A program made the position numbers and the translations under genes. From UBA5336 sp038745855 (lineage in GTDB: Bacteria > Pseudomonadota > Alphaproteobacteria > Caulobacterales > Hyphomonadaceae), in assembly GCA_038745855.1 (NCBI GenBank), contig JBCDLC010000003.1:62001-126000 (forward strand): a DNA stretch of 64,000 nt. Direction: 5' to 3'. The notes under the pieces are model-generated. The model saw only the letters and a program-made list of their open reading frames with translations. It searched no databases and was not told the DNA's origin. Positions 29,501 to 35,353 of the stretch are shown one piece after another (the stretch's first letter is position 1; the number at the start of each line of letters is the position of its first letter).

Positions 29501-31789
29501 AGCACCCCCACCAGCAGCGGTCTGAAACTTCACATTATCCAGTTGGTTAACCTGGTTGGGCCGGGCGGTCCCCGTCCCGAGGAACTGGGACGGCTGTTGG
29601 GAGAATTCGTCGAAATCGACGAGACCATTTGTTGCAACGCCGGTCAAACCGGTCGCAATGCCTTCGACTCCTTGGAGCGAATTGTCCGAGTTGTCGTCGA
29701 AATCAAGAATGACGGGGTTCAGCGGGCTGACGGTGACGGCGGTGCCGTTCGAAGCGTCACGCAGGAACGGGTCATCGTCATTCAGCACGCCATCATCATC
29801 GGTATCTGGATCGCCAGGCAGGACAATATCGCTCGGCGCATACGCAAAGATATTATCCGAACCGATCGTAGCTGCGATTATGATGCCATCAAAGATGGCG
29901 TTACCGGTCGTTTTGTCCCCGACAATGACATCGAGCGGTGAGCCGCCAGGCGTGGCGATTGTGATGATCCCATCGGTATCGACACCTTCTCCGTCGACGT
30001 CATTCACATCGACGGAGTTGAACGGCGTCACCGCAGTCCCGTCGTCGTTAACGTTGAGGATCGTTATGTTGTTAACGAACTGGGTGACAACGAGCGCACC
30101 AAAGATTTCACCATTGAATGCGTCGCCGATGTACTCATCAATACCGTTTGTCGAACCACCAAGGATCGCCAGCGAATCTCCATCATTGATGCTTCGGGGG
30201 ACGGAGATAGAGCTTTCCTGAAGCCGGGCTTCCTGCTCGGCGGGAGTGAGATCGGCGAGTGTTTCTCCAGGCCCTACTGCAAACTTCGTCGGATGAATAA
30301 GGGAGTCCGACGTGAGCGTCCCCTCCGTCAGCAAGTATTGGGGCAGGAGCGAAGTGATATCGGAGACGGCGGTAACACGGTATTCGCTGGTGTCCGTGAC
30401 GGTGATGTTCGATCCGCTACCGGTGAACGTGGCACCCACTGTGAAGCTGAACCCCGGCAGGTTTGGGTTTTCGGCATACTGATTACCGTCATTGTCCCGA
30501 AGAACGAGCCCGGCGCCTTCGGGGTTGCCTCGCGTTGGTGCGCCATGGCCATAATTCCCACCTTCGGTAATCTGGAACAGCGGCTCGCCAGAGCCTGCGC
30601 CACTGCCATCGGGAATGTCGTTTGTTCCGAAGCCATCACCGTCGACGACAGGGAAATTGCCAAGACCATTGTTGGAGCCATTGTCGACGGTGAAGAACTG
30701 GCCGTTCTCTGTTTGCACAAGGTCGTATGCATTCCGGAGGCCATCGGCGAAAATGCTTATGGGAGCATTAGATGGCAGGACGGCCTGATTAAACCCGTCA
30801 TTACCGCCGAACGGACCATTGAGATCACGCCCGTCGAAGGTCTCGCGGTAGCCCGCTTCGATCAGTTGGGAATCGGTTGGCACGTCGCCCACTGCATTTC
30901 CGCCGAAGATGGCGGGGAACGTGTCGATCAGGTCTTGGGTAACAAATTCCGGCGCGTTGACGTTGTTCGGGTCATCCAGCGTAGGTAGGTCATAAACAAA
31001 CTGCCGAGCGGTTGGCGTACCGCCCGGCGCATTGCCAAGCGGCTTTCCGGCGTCATCGTCGGTTTGGATCGGTAGCTGTTCGATTGCACCCAGGTCGATG
31101 GCCAGCACGGTTCCCGCGAGCGAGTATTCGGTGGCCCACGTAAAGAAGTTACTGGGCGCGCCATTATTTGTATTCCCCCCCACCTGAAGGTACAGCGTAT
31201 TGGTCGCGTCATCGAGTACCATACCATTCGTTGCATGGTTTTCCTCTGAACGCGGCAGGCCGCGCACGATATCGACCGCATCCCATACAAACCCACCATT
31301 TCCATCGGGTGTGCCAGTGACGCGGGTGACGATCCCAGAATTGGTATCGAGGTGTGTATCAGCGCGGTCGCTGTTTCCGGTCGAAATGCGCGGATCGCTG
31401 GATGACACGTAAAAAACGGGATTTCCGTTGCCGTCATCGGTCGCCACGATGCCTGTAACCTGCCGCGCATTGAAGGGGTTGGAGCCTCCCGCGTCAAAGA
31501 ACACCTCGTTGTTCGAGAACCCCGGCTCGATCGCTCGCCCGTCATCATTATGGTTGATGATGCCAGACACCACGCCCAAACCGTTGTTGAGCGTCAGGGT
31601 TTCGCGCTGACTTTGGCCGCCTGGCCCGAGGACCTCGATGAATTCACCGTCTTCGATCGTCACAGGAATAGCGATGATCTGGCCATTCTGCTGGGTCACA
31701 TACAGCCGTCCATCGGCACCAAACGTCAGCGATGTCGGGTTCTGAAGGCCTGACAGGCTGCCAATCTGGTTAAAGGCAATCTCTTCCAT
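14537..31789 (-). CDS. giant modular exoprotein with malectin, Calx-beta, Ig/cadherin and CBM-like domains
   Basis: 5,750 residues, uninterrupted, preceded by a ribosome site (GGAGA) eight bases before the ATG. Approximate domain order: residues 1-650 a glucose/sorbosone dehydrogenase-like beta-propeller (FGADGRLYVTQQNGQIIAI); 655-675 a Ca-binding linker (DPDTDDDGVLNDDDP); 680-975 a lectin-like sandwich; then three Ig-like plus malectin units starting near 980, 1465 and 2440, and a lone malectin near 2147; Calx-beta-like domains between them; two CBM-like domains (EVEDFDNVLP; VQAEDFTLVSG) with He_PIG/cadherin domains; a second Ca linker near 4070 and lectin-like domain; late cadherin repeats; and a final CBM-like domain shared with the 1,336-aa protein. 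There is no Sec signal. The acidic tail ends FLFILDATEAEEAFFTP, compatible with type I secretion, but no transporter is nearby. Probable role: surface attachment or carbohydrate binding. Confidence 0.85.
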   Translation of the reverse strand: MEEIAFNQIGSLSGLQNPTSLTFGADGRLYVTQQNGQIIAIPVTIEDGEFIEVLGPGGQSQRETLTLNNGLGVVSGIINHNDDGRAIEPGFSNNEVFFDAGGSNPFNARQVTGIVATDDGNGNPVFYVSSSDPRISTGNSDRADTHLDTNSGIVTRVTGTPDGNGGFVWDAVDIVRGLPRSEENHATNGMVLDDATNTLYLQVGGNTNNGAPSNFFTWATEYSLAGTVLAIDLGAIEQLPIQTDDDAGKPLGNAPGGTPTARQFVYDLPTLDDPNNVNAPEFVTQDLIDTFPAIFGGNAVGDVPTDSQLIEAGYRETFDGRDLNGPFGGNDGFNQAVLPSNAPISIFADGLRNAYDLVQTENGQFFTVDNGSNNGLGNFPVVDGDGFGTNDIPDGSGAGSGEPLFQITEGGNYGHGAPTRGNPEGAGLVLRDNDGNQYAENPNLPGFSFTVGATFTGSGSNITVTDTSEYRVTAVSDITSLLPQYLLTEGTLTSDSLIHPTKFAVGPGETLADLTPAEQEARLQESSISVPRSINDGDSLAILGGSTNGIDEYIGDAFNGEIFGALVVTQFVNNITILNVNDDGTAVTPFNSVDVNDVDGEGVDTDGIITIATPGGSPLDVIVGDKTTGNAIFDGIIIAATIGSDNIFAYAPSDIVLPGDPDTDDDGVLNDDDPFLRDASNGTAVTVSPLNPVILDFDDNSDNSLQGVEGIATGLTGVATNGLVDFDEFSQQPSQFLGTGTARPNQVNQLDNVKFQTAAGGGATVIEFVSTGDATGTANTGEYLFQTGVTIPTGAETFSVSWTIFNPLLDQGAGTMTSDGNQEVGGFIGTGDQSNFLKIAATDSSIEGPGFVIYLEDNDVEVSSQFLAAADLFAGQTATDQEIRVELLVDVTGATPIATATIDYDVADDGNNGDGTSTVISSPIDLGTTNVADVIAGNFQVGGAESGLALGLWSTNGDVADADAFAATFDDISITATGDIPGPTVAIQNPFAADGADALIASDDSLVFVVSVSDASLPGVSGVDINSVQPDDLVVTVNGQPAAAMAFLDLLDEPLTGDDVDNGRQAPTVVDGQTLITFVAYPPAEGWDLGGVAMGTPASLQVTASMVAGSILNPAGGGNAATSSVFTANFIDVGGNVIQAINPGGIQGVSAGTTITVNGVDYVDDANNGSDNPTFANGVSITAPVNVDGNTFGNGASVDDILSDDAALKLLYGTERSSGTATGDLVFTISGDASGVPLTPGVSYAVELGFAEIFNDASQNTTANGPNDPQTRQFDVVVNGTNVLPDFNLFERAPGGHTIIERTVVVQPYANGEIVISLSAQNADQPKINAIKITELPGDPGGPITVGISVSDVLVNESEGSVNVVFTATEAIADGQITVPFVVADGTALEGIDFTAPSPQTVVFDNSTTAIATFQIANEGGIVEPDETFTISIDEVGITAPVGINPAAIPSQSSATVTIVDANISGPSVTIVNPFAADVDGDGNTGSVFVATDDNITITVELTDAAGVDLSSLDASDLVVTVNGQTVPAADMELLTLFDDPLLTVSGGGIETDDGQLAPVVAGNVTSVVFIAKAPAGGWDIGGAEIGTPTAINVTATVQPNSILNAIGGASAETTASFTTNFIDPGTDVVRAINAGGGVNGTSPGDTLVVKGVLYEDDDTIEGESGSPTGPNNQAEAPQGVTITSTLADGTVVSAGGDGAAFGGAEALADIAGEGSDAEAQIFATERFAGNPEAKLEYTITTDADGSPLNPNGTYAIELSFAEIFNDASNGAAGNQLPGDRVFDVLINDEVVINDLDLIARAPGSHVIVERTVLATVVDGAIKIAVDGAGLADNAKISAFKISLVDAGVVDAIPPNVTDIGITLPVDAQAPMTVEVAFDEPVSVIDAAAVTLNAPGLEGGTVPLLGTSSSIASDGLSATVSIEAPVQGFANGDYTATVAPGAVLDLTGNPSIAAASTAAAVSLSLVLDANEIYDENVNGDLSDDASTPTALTALVEGSNVVTLFASDSNGGEGLPIGSDRDYFTVVVPEGFELSAIVLSDYEATSVGSQPNLAFLAVGLEGETINVDPLSQLEPDNSNLLGGATIGEVDQGTDILDTLGAFGVGTGFSGPLPAGTYNFWLNQNAAVSRASLDFQITQSTAPVVGDVVLAVNAGGTALNQDVTVEGETENIDFAGDGDLSNVVVAGGQFTDASFGNGLQPAFENTVYQTEKGGGAFSVTITDLLPGTYAVDLLFAEIFFPNNAAAGNGIGQRVFDIAVQGELVLDDFDILNVAINEQNGGSNDFNEAVNIRIPSVVVDASGTLTISSPEALANAPKLSGFVLRDVNDGRAVVTVAGPADAVETGDAGFTVLDFTVEMDRAPDADVTVTVEIDVDGTITTQQVELGTALSTGLPVSVPNDDAFNGAENVTVSVVDVVSGSAAARISPITPSATAIVTEDEADQVSATILDPFAADSAGALVASDDNITIVVRVDDTDGVDVTSIQASDLLVTVNGVAVPAADMAFLNLTDDPLFELNSGDPEADNGQIAPFVKDGSTFITFVASAPAEGWDLGGAAVGQSVPLNVSATLQTGSILDTGGVASALATATFTANVIDVGTDVSRALNAGGTQGATPGDTIIVNGVTYEDDDINNGTVAADQRDGVLIQATDSAGALVTGGQDGTTSGGGNQIADILSDDPALQQIYGTERFAGGEGNTLTYTISQDADGNALNPNARYAIELGFAEIFSDAGINQPGISDFGDRIFDVSINGDTVFEDLDLFQRAPGAFTIIERTFLAETDENGNLVVQLVSNVDNAKISAIKIVELPAIALAIGDGAAVEDGDNGTTTVVLPITSVPPAADETIELTLSADGGATTTTATVTLDANGAGTVAIDVSGANDDIADGDTILSVTLVGTATSGFVVDAGQAVGTVTISEDDFAPVAVEDRAVVVVDNPVSVDVLANDTDADGTAGLGLTAIVSVLVEGQPTADVAAAIVDGRITVTPSNGFTGVVDVTYEITDAGGNTGTGVASVSVIQDAVTIEVEDFDNVLPINLAGPGEFFEENQGAGSGGQVARLGTGGAGTAILSLDATTGIAFGSNNITVTYFDESDGVSSFSLVVNGITIGTVTLDNDGGFGAAQAGNLRSVTFQSVTLQDGDQLSLVGQADGLEFVRLDKIAFAAVIDDGTPDNQAPIVVGTVDASGIEQGTDVAIDLKGSTPVFVDPDEDPLIFTLGAGAPDYLSIDPNTGTIINNRPLTNDDAVASLNNGPALVTVTANDGEASVSTTFQVSVANANDAPVLSVNQIEVLDLVTTDQAIAPIETAGLFQDVDVADFGDVLAYTASNLPPELEIDETTGQITGVVVSPGTFTVSVTATDTSGASVTSTFAVNVTGEPILGDPIRVQAEDFTLVSGFFVENQNAADPVGDGKVIRLGSQTTGEATLDLDTVTGFTPGNTTLTIGLFDENDGQSELDVLVNDVLVATVVLDLDAGGGAAQASSFRTVTLNNVDLPAGAELKLVGRSDGTGSASSFFNEFVRVDYIDLVPTGPQPGNFAPFPIPAFDTALEAAEGNATFNLAAAFGDPEEDALTFALVPAPGETTIPEFLAVDPMTGVVSMTDAQVDEDTVFTFAITAIDSGGSQQSVSQTFTLNVTNNPLPTVAAALVAATVAEGETISAVATLDAPHTADITVTLSLVPGATNPATVPDDVSFDANGLSSIDVTIPAGLTTGTALVAAIDDGPIELDETFNVAITAANVGSSIDGAADQVPIGGPGSDATITDADAAPVAGPDAATVFAGGQVLLDLLENDTDADDVILTVTEIVDPALSGVTVTDNGDGTITVATDGTVAPGDIVIGYTLEDPSGNMDAGVATVTVSDDALLAIADGPAVMEAGDEGDTIVSFPVSTLPAVASQTVAVTFTIDGGQTTQTADVSLTADGTGTLDVTLVDYNDDVAGPETVVQADLIDVTTIGLSVDTSAASATAVVTEDDFDPAATDDTLTIDSGATITFDPASNDTDADLDVGEALSVTAIDVTNTVGGTVTLVDGEVTVTDDPDSGEDIIFGYTVSDSAGNTADGTVTVSETPDPTAPDGDLDGDLMTNAEESTPTGDIDGDGEPNSTDAFFYDPNTTGSGATLSGGTPLADDEVIRLDFNADGTPFQNGFTGVLQGTTTALGYIKEGSLDGAGGVPEGFVSDGLLNVPATTGDTGGSNNPQNDYLFAVNRSGSFTLEAVMLNPFFDNDPQTDIANSFDQSGIVIGTDSTNFVKLVIKSGTGDPENSVAEFSIDGFNFDQPDLGIPEDGYEQALLQLQVVVGDTGVTIQPVIEFQNFDGTPANIPTYTGPISPVPAGLAAQILDANTPVGLGVTEVNGGGGSDFTVQYDYLQVTGVPEVIDPQDPQTAEEVFAGLTGIDIDGSYADGTAGAAILTIIDGEEGIETSNFGSNSFQLTNTGEKQIAAVVIDFRTAVFGDSVIDFDGTAGDTTAKPFGIVGDGAGNPQTGGTGVITETPNGSGAADFSQDAYLFAGDTPLPNTTGTGTTAVTGGFRGLVLTFDGSEGGFTNGETIGFSGDMDPNSIAGIAKAAVDTGSIGDPGSIWDVGGISGAELVGSTFTVLFDDGTTATGYLGSDTSQAGSIGEARQGQPEAIATLSVVTAAGQNAVESGETGTYGGEIPIITVEGTPGDEVRITLQKGFNPVANDEGGVAALVAARLQDQQADFPVNNVFDVQTFDTVIGADGTVVLPANAFDYNEIEAGGVAFDGSNVQPLALTVAVIGEPADNDPDVLDGDEALALGPISDPIFLTNPTETPVPDAPSNVPAGVFEGVGGGNNFRFKIQIEDPAGGENGGFDPGGQWQYIQEGSPQDTISGSSQGNGFYLFGSTNTGAIQGPQENETLKFRIFVPEDETGLYQFRFRVAREGNFPGDAQNDLWLNLIKEDTPGSEIENFLLPPLTANPNDDPEARQEPEPVEDGFIKVFGGPNNGSWGTTSSVDGVDESTPAENDGNFAAQVLLDEPGVYVIEVAGRSQGFFVDFLDLYKAGNTPSINASDSPFIVTGDTVPTVSDPIEDTTLAQGQSLNVLGTFDDLDGDMLTLSTGPLPAGVSFDPDTGTFTVAEDAALVSNVSVVVTATDDDNNQVSETFLLTVVEQGELNDVSFSMAAGASDDIETSGGSLNSGDLESNLGIVVRFTIPDGFSDVSVITSAILTGVNEDAGAAAPTFVISAKDRLAEPGGSDTAQLLSGTGDLVGASVSNTPSGPTATGTTFSLGDVADVLNALIASQGPLNAGDVVSLVVQPTGGRRDIQQGTLELQIEGQSGTGTGGPSNTPPTVDPSVIPATVDFEVGDAAITVDLTDVFSDADQPDATLGFTSAGAPSGVSITGSTLTIAPTGAGVSVITLTATDNQVASVTETFTLDVTADVGPGNSPPTVDTTVIPASLAFTVGDAAITVNLTDVFSDVDQPDATLDFDVSGAPAGVGISGTTLTVAPSGAGTSVITLAATDDEGASVTETFTLNASTDGGGIGDGPFIGVGDTEFEDLTLDNYVVANRADASGGALIQTFSEGSATGTFNGPEGTYTFDVVFFNESDGVATWTMLVNGVVVESWQGFGGVNPFGSAETQTISGITLSPGDQVVFEGIIGDADPSSTGAEELARLDSVTVTAETAGFANLSPALAAFSAPEGGSVDPMGDGGTQSEGILAKVTPSEPASTSPVEMERVSDGFVFDERLDEGDAALGFDPLIEEAVEAGPTNLSAEPSGIVTDADAFLFILDATEAEEAFFTP
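23390..28845 (-). repeat. repeated Ig-like plus malectin coding modules
   Basis: Inside the giant gene, three units of about 350 codons share a recognisable order: NPFAAD, SDD, DLVVTVNG, AP, GWDLGG, GSIL, FIDVG, then AINPGG/AINAGG/ALNAGG, YGTER or FATER, ELGFAEIF, FERAPG or similar, and IKI at the end. Units begin near 28845, 27390 and 24460. A fourth malectin (AVNAGG, DLLFAEIF) lies near 25350-24830 without the Ig-like half. Copies are clearly diverged, so duplication is old. Confidence 0.75.
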
Positions 31790-33582
31790 AGTCGGGTTCT
31801 CCGCACGTAGTGTCGCGACCCGTTCTGGGCACGCTGTCTATCAGTATTGGGGGTACCGATGCTTCATGCCGGCGGCGCAATTGCGCACTGGCGGGCGAGC
31901 GAAATCGGTGGAGATCACGTTGAACGGATATTTTGTTGGGCGCGGCCATCGACCGTTTCGTCAAGACTGACGAGACCTGTATTGACGCTACGTCAACCGG
32001 CAACATACCCACACGCCCACCAACGGATCAACGTTCATGCGAACGGCTGACCTTACTCTACACGATTAAACACGCGTCCCGCCCGCGCCGTTTCCGAAGC
32101 ATTAACAATATTATTGTATAGAATCAACTCTTTATCAGAATTTACTCGCTTCGATTGAATCAAAAAAATCGATCCGCCGACATGCTGAACGACAGCCAAA
32201 CCGCAACGAAAAAGTGTAAACATCTGTTTTTTCTGTGGAAAATTTTGCTTTATCCACAACAATTTACAAAGGCTGTTTTCGCGCCGACTGAGAAATCCTG
32301 AATGGACCAGACGTGCTGTGCACGGGCGAACCGAAGAAGGTCATCGCGCTCCGGCTGGCCGTGGCCAACGTTATCGCCAACAGCCGTGATGCCCTCGCAC
32401 GCGGCCTAAACTCGGATGAGCGCTTAGGGTTGATCGACCATAGCGCCGACGATGATCTCTTGCTCGCCCCACGAACCGTGTCGGCCGCAATGGGGAGGCC
32501 GAAGACTGCATGACGCCCCCCCTTCCAATACTCACCCCGGGTCGCTACTCGACCGTCGGGCCGACCCGTAAGGTGGATCTTGCGGGTGCCGCCAATCCGA
32601 TCTGAATAGCAGCCGGTTGCTGTTGCGGTGAATTAGGGTTGCCCGTTTAGGAATCGTGCACGAGCTTTGGGAAAACGCGGGAAGGCAGACCCGGAAGGCA
32701 GGACCGAAGCGCTGCCGCTCCACCGGGCTGTGTTCCCGTGATCAACCGAAATAGACCGGCCACGTTGCGTCAGGCGTTTTTCTGACTCATCATCGGCAAA
32801 GGAAACAAGGATGAAGAGGAAGTCTTTTCGCGGGAGCCGGCCGAAAAGTGTATGCTAGCGATCAAGCGCCATTCGCACCGGAAGTTGCCGGCGGAAGAGG
32901 AGATACTCGTCACGCCCGGAAGGTTTTACAGTGAGCACGCCATCACCAGGCTGCACACTCGATAAGGCGCATCGAACCGAACGCTAGACCTGAACGCGAT
33001 CCATGTGAGCGCGTCGGCCCACGCCTAGAGCATCATGATGCTATCGAAACGACTTACAATCTTTTCGTTTAATCAATTATTACACAACATAAATTGGATC
33101 ACCCCGAGTGTTTGTGGCGCAGAATAAGCATACGCCGCAGTTCGTTTTTGGTCAGAGATCTACGCACCGGTAGGGTTTAGGCCGCACACAATAGCACACG
33201 AGGCGCTCTCGCTACGCGCTCTCTGACGGCCTCAGAAATTGGTCGAAATATCTATTTCGCACGAGTTTATCGATTTTCCCCGAAATTTTTTGCCCGTCCC
33301 CGACTGTAAATTTTGAACGGCAGGACTCGCCCTTCAACCATTGGAAATTTCAGCGGTACCGCGTTGCGGAAATGATAAAGCATCGACTAAACGGAAATAT
33401 GTCAGATATGTGCTCATCATGACGAGGGGGCAAGATGTAGAAGCACGTAAAGAATTATGATCCCTCTGGACCCTACGCATCAGATGCCATGGTTGATGAG
33501 GACAGCGGCCTGGCGCTGATGAAGATCGGCAATAGCTCGAATTCAAGAAAGAAGCTTTCCGAGATGGTCTGGGGGAATGAGC
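31790..33582. other. 1.8-kb region without a supported gene
   Basis: The first part is the promoter side of the giant gene. The stretch 32095-32290 is visibly AT-rich compared with its surroundings. The only open frames are short (for example 66 codons at 32313) and match nothing I know. A perfect 14-bp palindrome, AGCATCATGATGCT, lies at 33029-33042. Near 32811 ATGAAGAGGAAG followed by a broken frame resembles the start of an IS3-family orfA. The region reads as decayed mobile DNA. Confidence 0.5.
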
Positions 33583-33643
33583 TGGTCCCAGAAAACTGGA
33601 CAGTGAGCTAAGGTATATCCCGACAGACGAAGGGATATCGAGC

Positions 33644-33922
33644 ATGGGACGAAAGCGGCGGAAGTTTACCGACAATTTCAAGGCGCAGGTGGCTCTGGAA
33701 GCGTTGCGTGGTGACAGGACGATCCAGGAGATCGCGGCGAAGCACAATCTTCTGCCAACACAGGTGAGCACCTGGAAGAAGCAAGTGGTTGAAGGGATGG
33801 CGGACGTGTTCGCCAAGGGCGGCGCGTCCGACGAGCGCGAAACTGAGATCAAGAAACTGCACGCCAAGATCGGGAGGCTGGCGGTAGAGAATGATTTTTT
33901 AGCCAAAGGGCTCAAGCTATGA
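33644..33922 (+). CDS. IS3-family transposase OrfA
   Basis: A 92-residue DNA-binding subunit starting MGRKRRKFTDNFKAQVALEA. The helix-turn-helix segment is RTIQEIAAKHNLLPTQVSTW, and a leucine-zipper-like helix follows (EIKKLHAKIGRLAVENDFLA), as in IS3 OrfA. It binds the element ends. The stop overlaps the orfB ATG (ATGA), so OrfB would be made by coupling here, without the usual slippery A-run. The frame is intact, but OrfB is not. Confidence 0.9.
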   Translation: MGRKRRKFTDNFKAQVALEALRGDRTIQEIAAKHNLLPTQVSTWKKQVVEGMADVFAKGGASDERETEIKKLHAKIGRLAVENDFLAKGLKL

Positions 33923-34773
33923 GCCCAGGCGAACGACGTGGTATGATCCAGCCTGGCCATCCGAAGCTGAGCCTCAGCGCGCAATGCCGGGTGCTGAACA
34001 TCTCCCGGTCAACGCTCTACTATCGGCCGCTGCCGGCGAGCGCGGAGGAGCTGGCCCTGATGAAGGCGATGGACAAGCTGTTCATCAGGTATCCATTCTT
34101 CGGCAGCCGCCAGATTGCGTCCTGGCTGGCGCGCGATGGCATCAGGGTGGGCCGCCACCGTGTGCGCCGCCTGATGCGCCAGATGGGCCTTCAGGCCGTC
34201 TATCGCAGGCCAAAGACCAGCCAGCCGCATCCGGCCCATCCGGTCTTCCCTTACCTGCTGAAGGGCCTGGTGATCACACGGCCCAACCAGGTCTGGTGCG
34301 CCGACATCACTTTCGTGCCTGTCAGTCGGGGATACCTCTATCTCGTCGCCATTATGGATTTGGCGACGCGCAAGGTGCTGAGCTGGCGAGTGTCGAACAC
34401 GATGCATGCAGACTTCTGTGTCGAGGCCCTGGAAGAGGCCATCGAAAAGTAAGGCCCGCCGGAGATCATGAACACCGACCAAGGCAGCCAGTTCACCGGA
34501 TCAGACTGGATCGCCACGCTCACCGAGGCAGGCGTGCGCGTCTCGATGGACGGTCGCGGACGATGCATGGACAACATCTTCATCGAACGTCTCTGGCGCT
34601 CGCTCAAATATGAAGCGGTCTACCTGCAGGACATCGCCGACGGATTTGCGGCCCAGCGCATCATTGATGACTTGATGTGCCTCTACAATCGCGAGCGTCC
34701 CCACTCCGCGCTTGGCAAGGCCACGCTCGACGAGGCATTCGAAGAGGCAACCGAACTGAAGAAAGCGGCCTGA
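33919..34773 (+). pseudogene. IS3-family transposase OrfB, interrupted by TAA
   Basis: The DDE integrase-like catalytic subunit is readable in one frame but is cut by TAA at 34450-34452, between EEAIEK and GPPEIMNTDQGSQF. Relatives have a tyrosine codon at that position (KYGxPE), so a single base change (TAT or TAC to TAA) explains the break. The first half holds the first Asp (VWCADITFVPV); the second half, readable from an internal ATG at 34468, holds the second Asp (NTDQGSQ) and the Glu (FIERLWRSLKYE). Neither half alone carries a complete active site, so the element should not transpose by itself. Confidence 0.88.
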
Positions 34774-34851
34774 TCAACAAACCGGATATACCTTAGCAGG
34801 GCCGGAAAACTGTGCAGGAAAACAGGACCACCTCAGGGTGTCGTCTAAGAC

Positions 34852-34983
34852 GAACTTCCGAACCGCCGGGGCATCAAAACCAAGGCCGAGACCAAGATGG
34901 CCGTCTTCAAGCTTATTGAATGCTTGTGCAATCCAGTACGACGATATTCTGCCGTCGGTTAGGTGCCCCATCAAGCACGAAAG
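34852..34983 (+). pseudogene. remnant of another IS3-family OrfB C-terminus
   Basis: One frame reads RRGIKTKAETKMAVFKLIEC followed by CNPVRRYSAVG, then TAG at 34960-34962, then VPHQARK. This matches the C-terminal pattern of a different IS3-group transposase (KTRAEARMAIFDYIE, YNPRRRHSALGYLSP). The stop again replaces an expected tyrosine. No matching start or catalytic residues remain, so this is debris that the complete IS landed beside or within. Confidence 0.7.
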
Positions 34984-35353
34984 GCGCCGACTGGATATAT
35001 TGGTATCCCCTAGCCCCTAACCGGCTACGAAGCCGGTGGAAGTCAAGATGGTCAACTTCGCGCTTTATCCGTCCCAGAATTATGATACTTGATTTTCACT
35101 CATAAACTGCACGATTTTCTGACAAACGCCCCGCACCCATCTTTATCTTGGACTAGCACGCGGCCCCTACGCGCCCTGTGTCCAGTGCATTTATTGCTTC
35201 ATTCAAATAAGCGCTGAAGGTTTCGCTGGACATTTAGGTTCAGTCTGAGACAATTTGGCGTTGAAGGCGGACTTCTGTTGCACAACCGCCGCATCATTTC
35301 ACGCGATGTCGTGGATTTTGGCGGCGCAGAAGTGGCGCCGGGGGTGGTAGGAC
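34984..35353. other. intergenic, upstream of CBM/FG-GAP gene
   Basis: I see no gene here. It presumably holds the promoter of the gene at 35354. The reading frames are short and broken. Confidence 0.5.

Larger units (their letters stand above)
33607..34797. repeat. 14-bp terminal inverted repeat pair of the IS
   Basis: GCTAAGGTATATCC at 33607-33620 is repeated exactly, inverted, at 34784-34797. The pair brackets orfA and orfB. Confidence 0.85.
33583..34830 (+). mobile_element. IS3-family insertion sequence, inactivated
   Basis: About 1.25 kb with overlapping orfA and orfB in IS3-family order. Both outer ends read TGGTCC inward. An exact 14-bp inverted repeat (GCTAAGGTATATCC) lies at 33607-33620 and 34784-34797, just inside. 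The outermost ends are only partly matched (CAGaaaaCtGGaC against CAGttttCcGGcC), and no target duplication is evident, so the limits are approximate. The orfB frame is broken by one stop codon. It lies between the two large exoprotein genes. Confidence 0.8.

Noticed and set aside
14537..31789. reading the giant frame as several merged genes or a nonribosomal/polyketide synthase
   Set aside because: The frame is unbroken, the domains are beta-sandwiches and propellers, and there are no adenylation, condensation, ketosynthase or carrier motifs.
32313..32513. 66-codon open frame between the giant gene and the IS
   Set aside because: No domain or ribosome site stands out and the surrounding DNA looks decayed. 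Too weak to call a gene.
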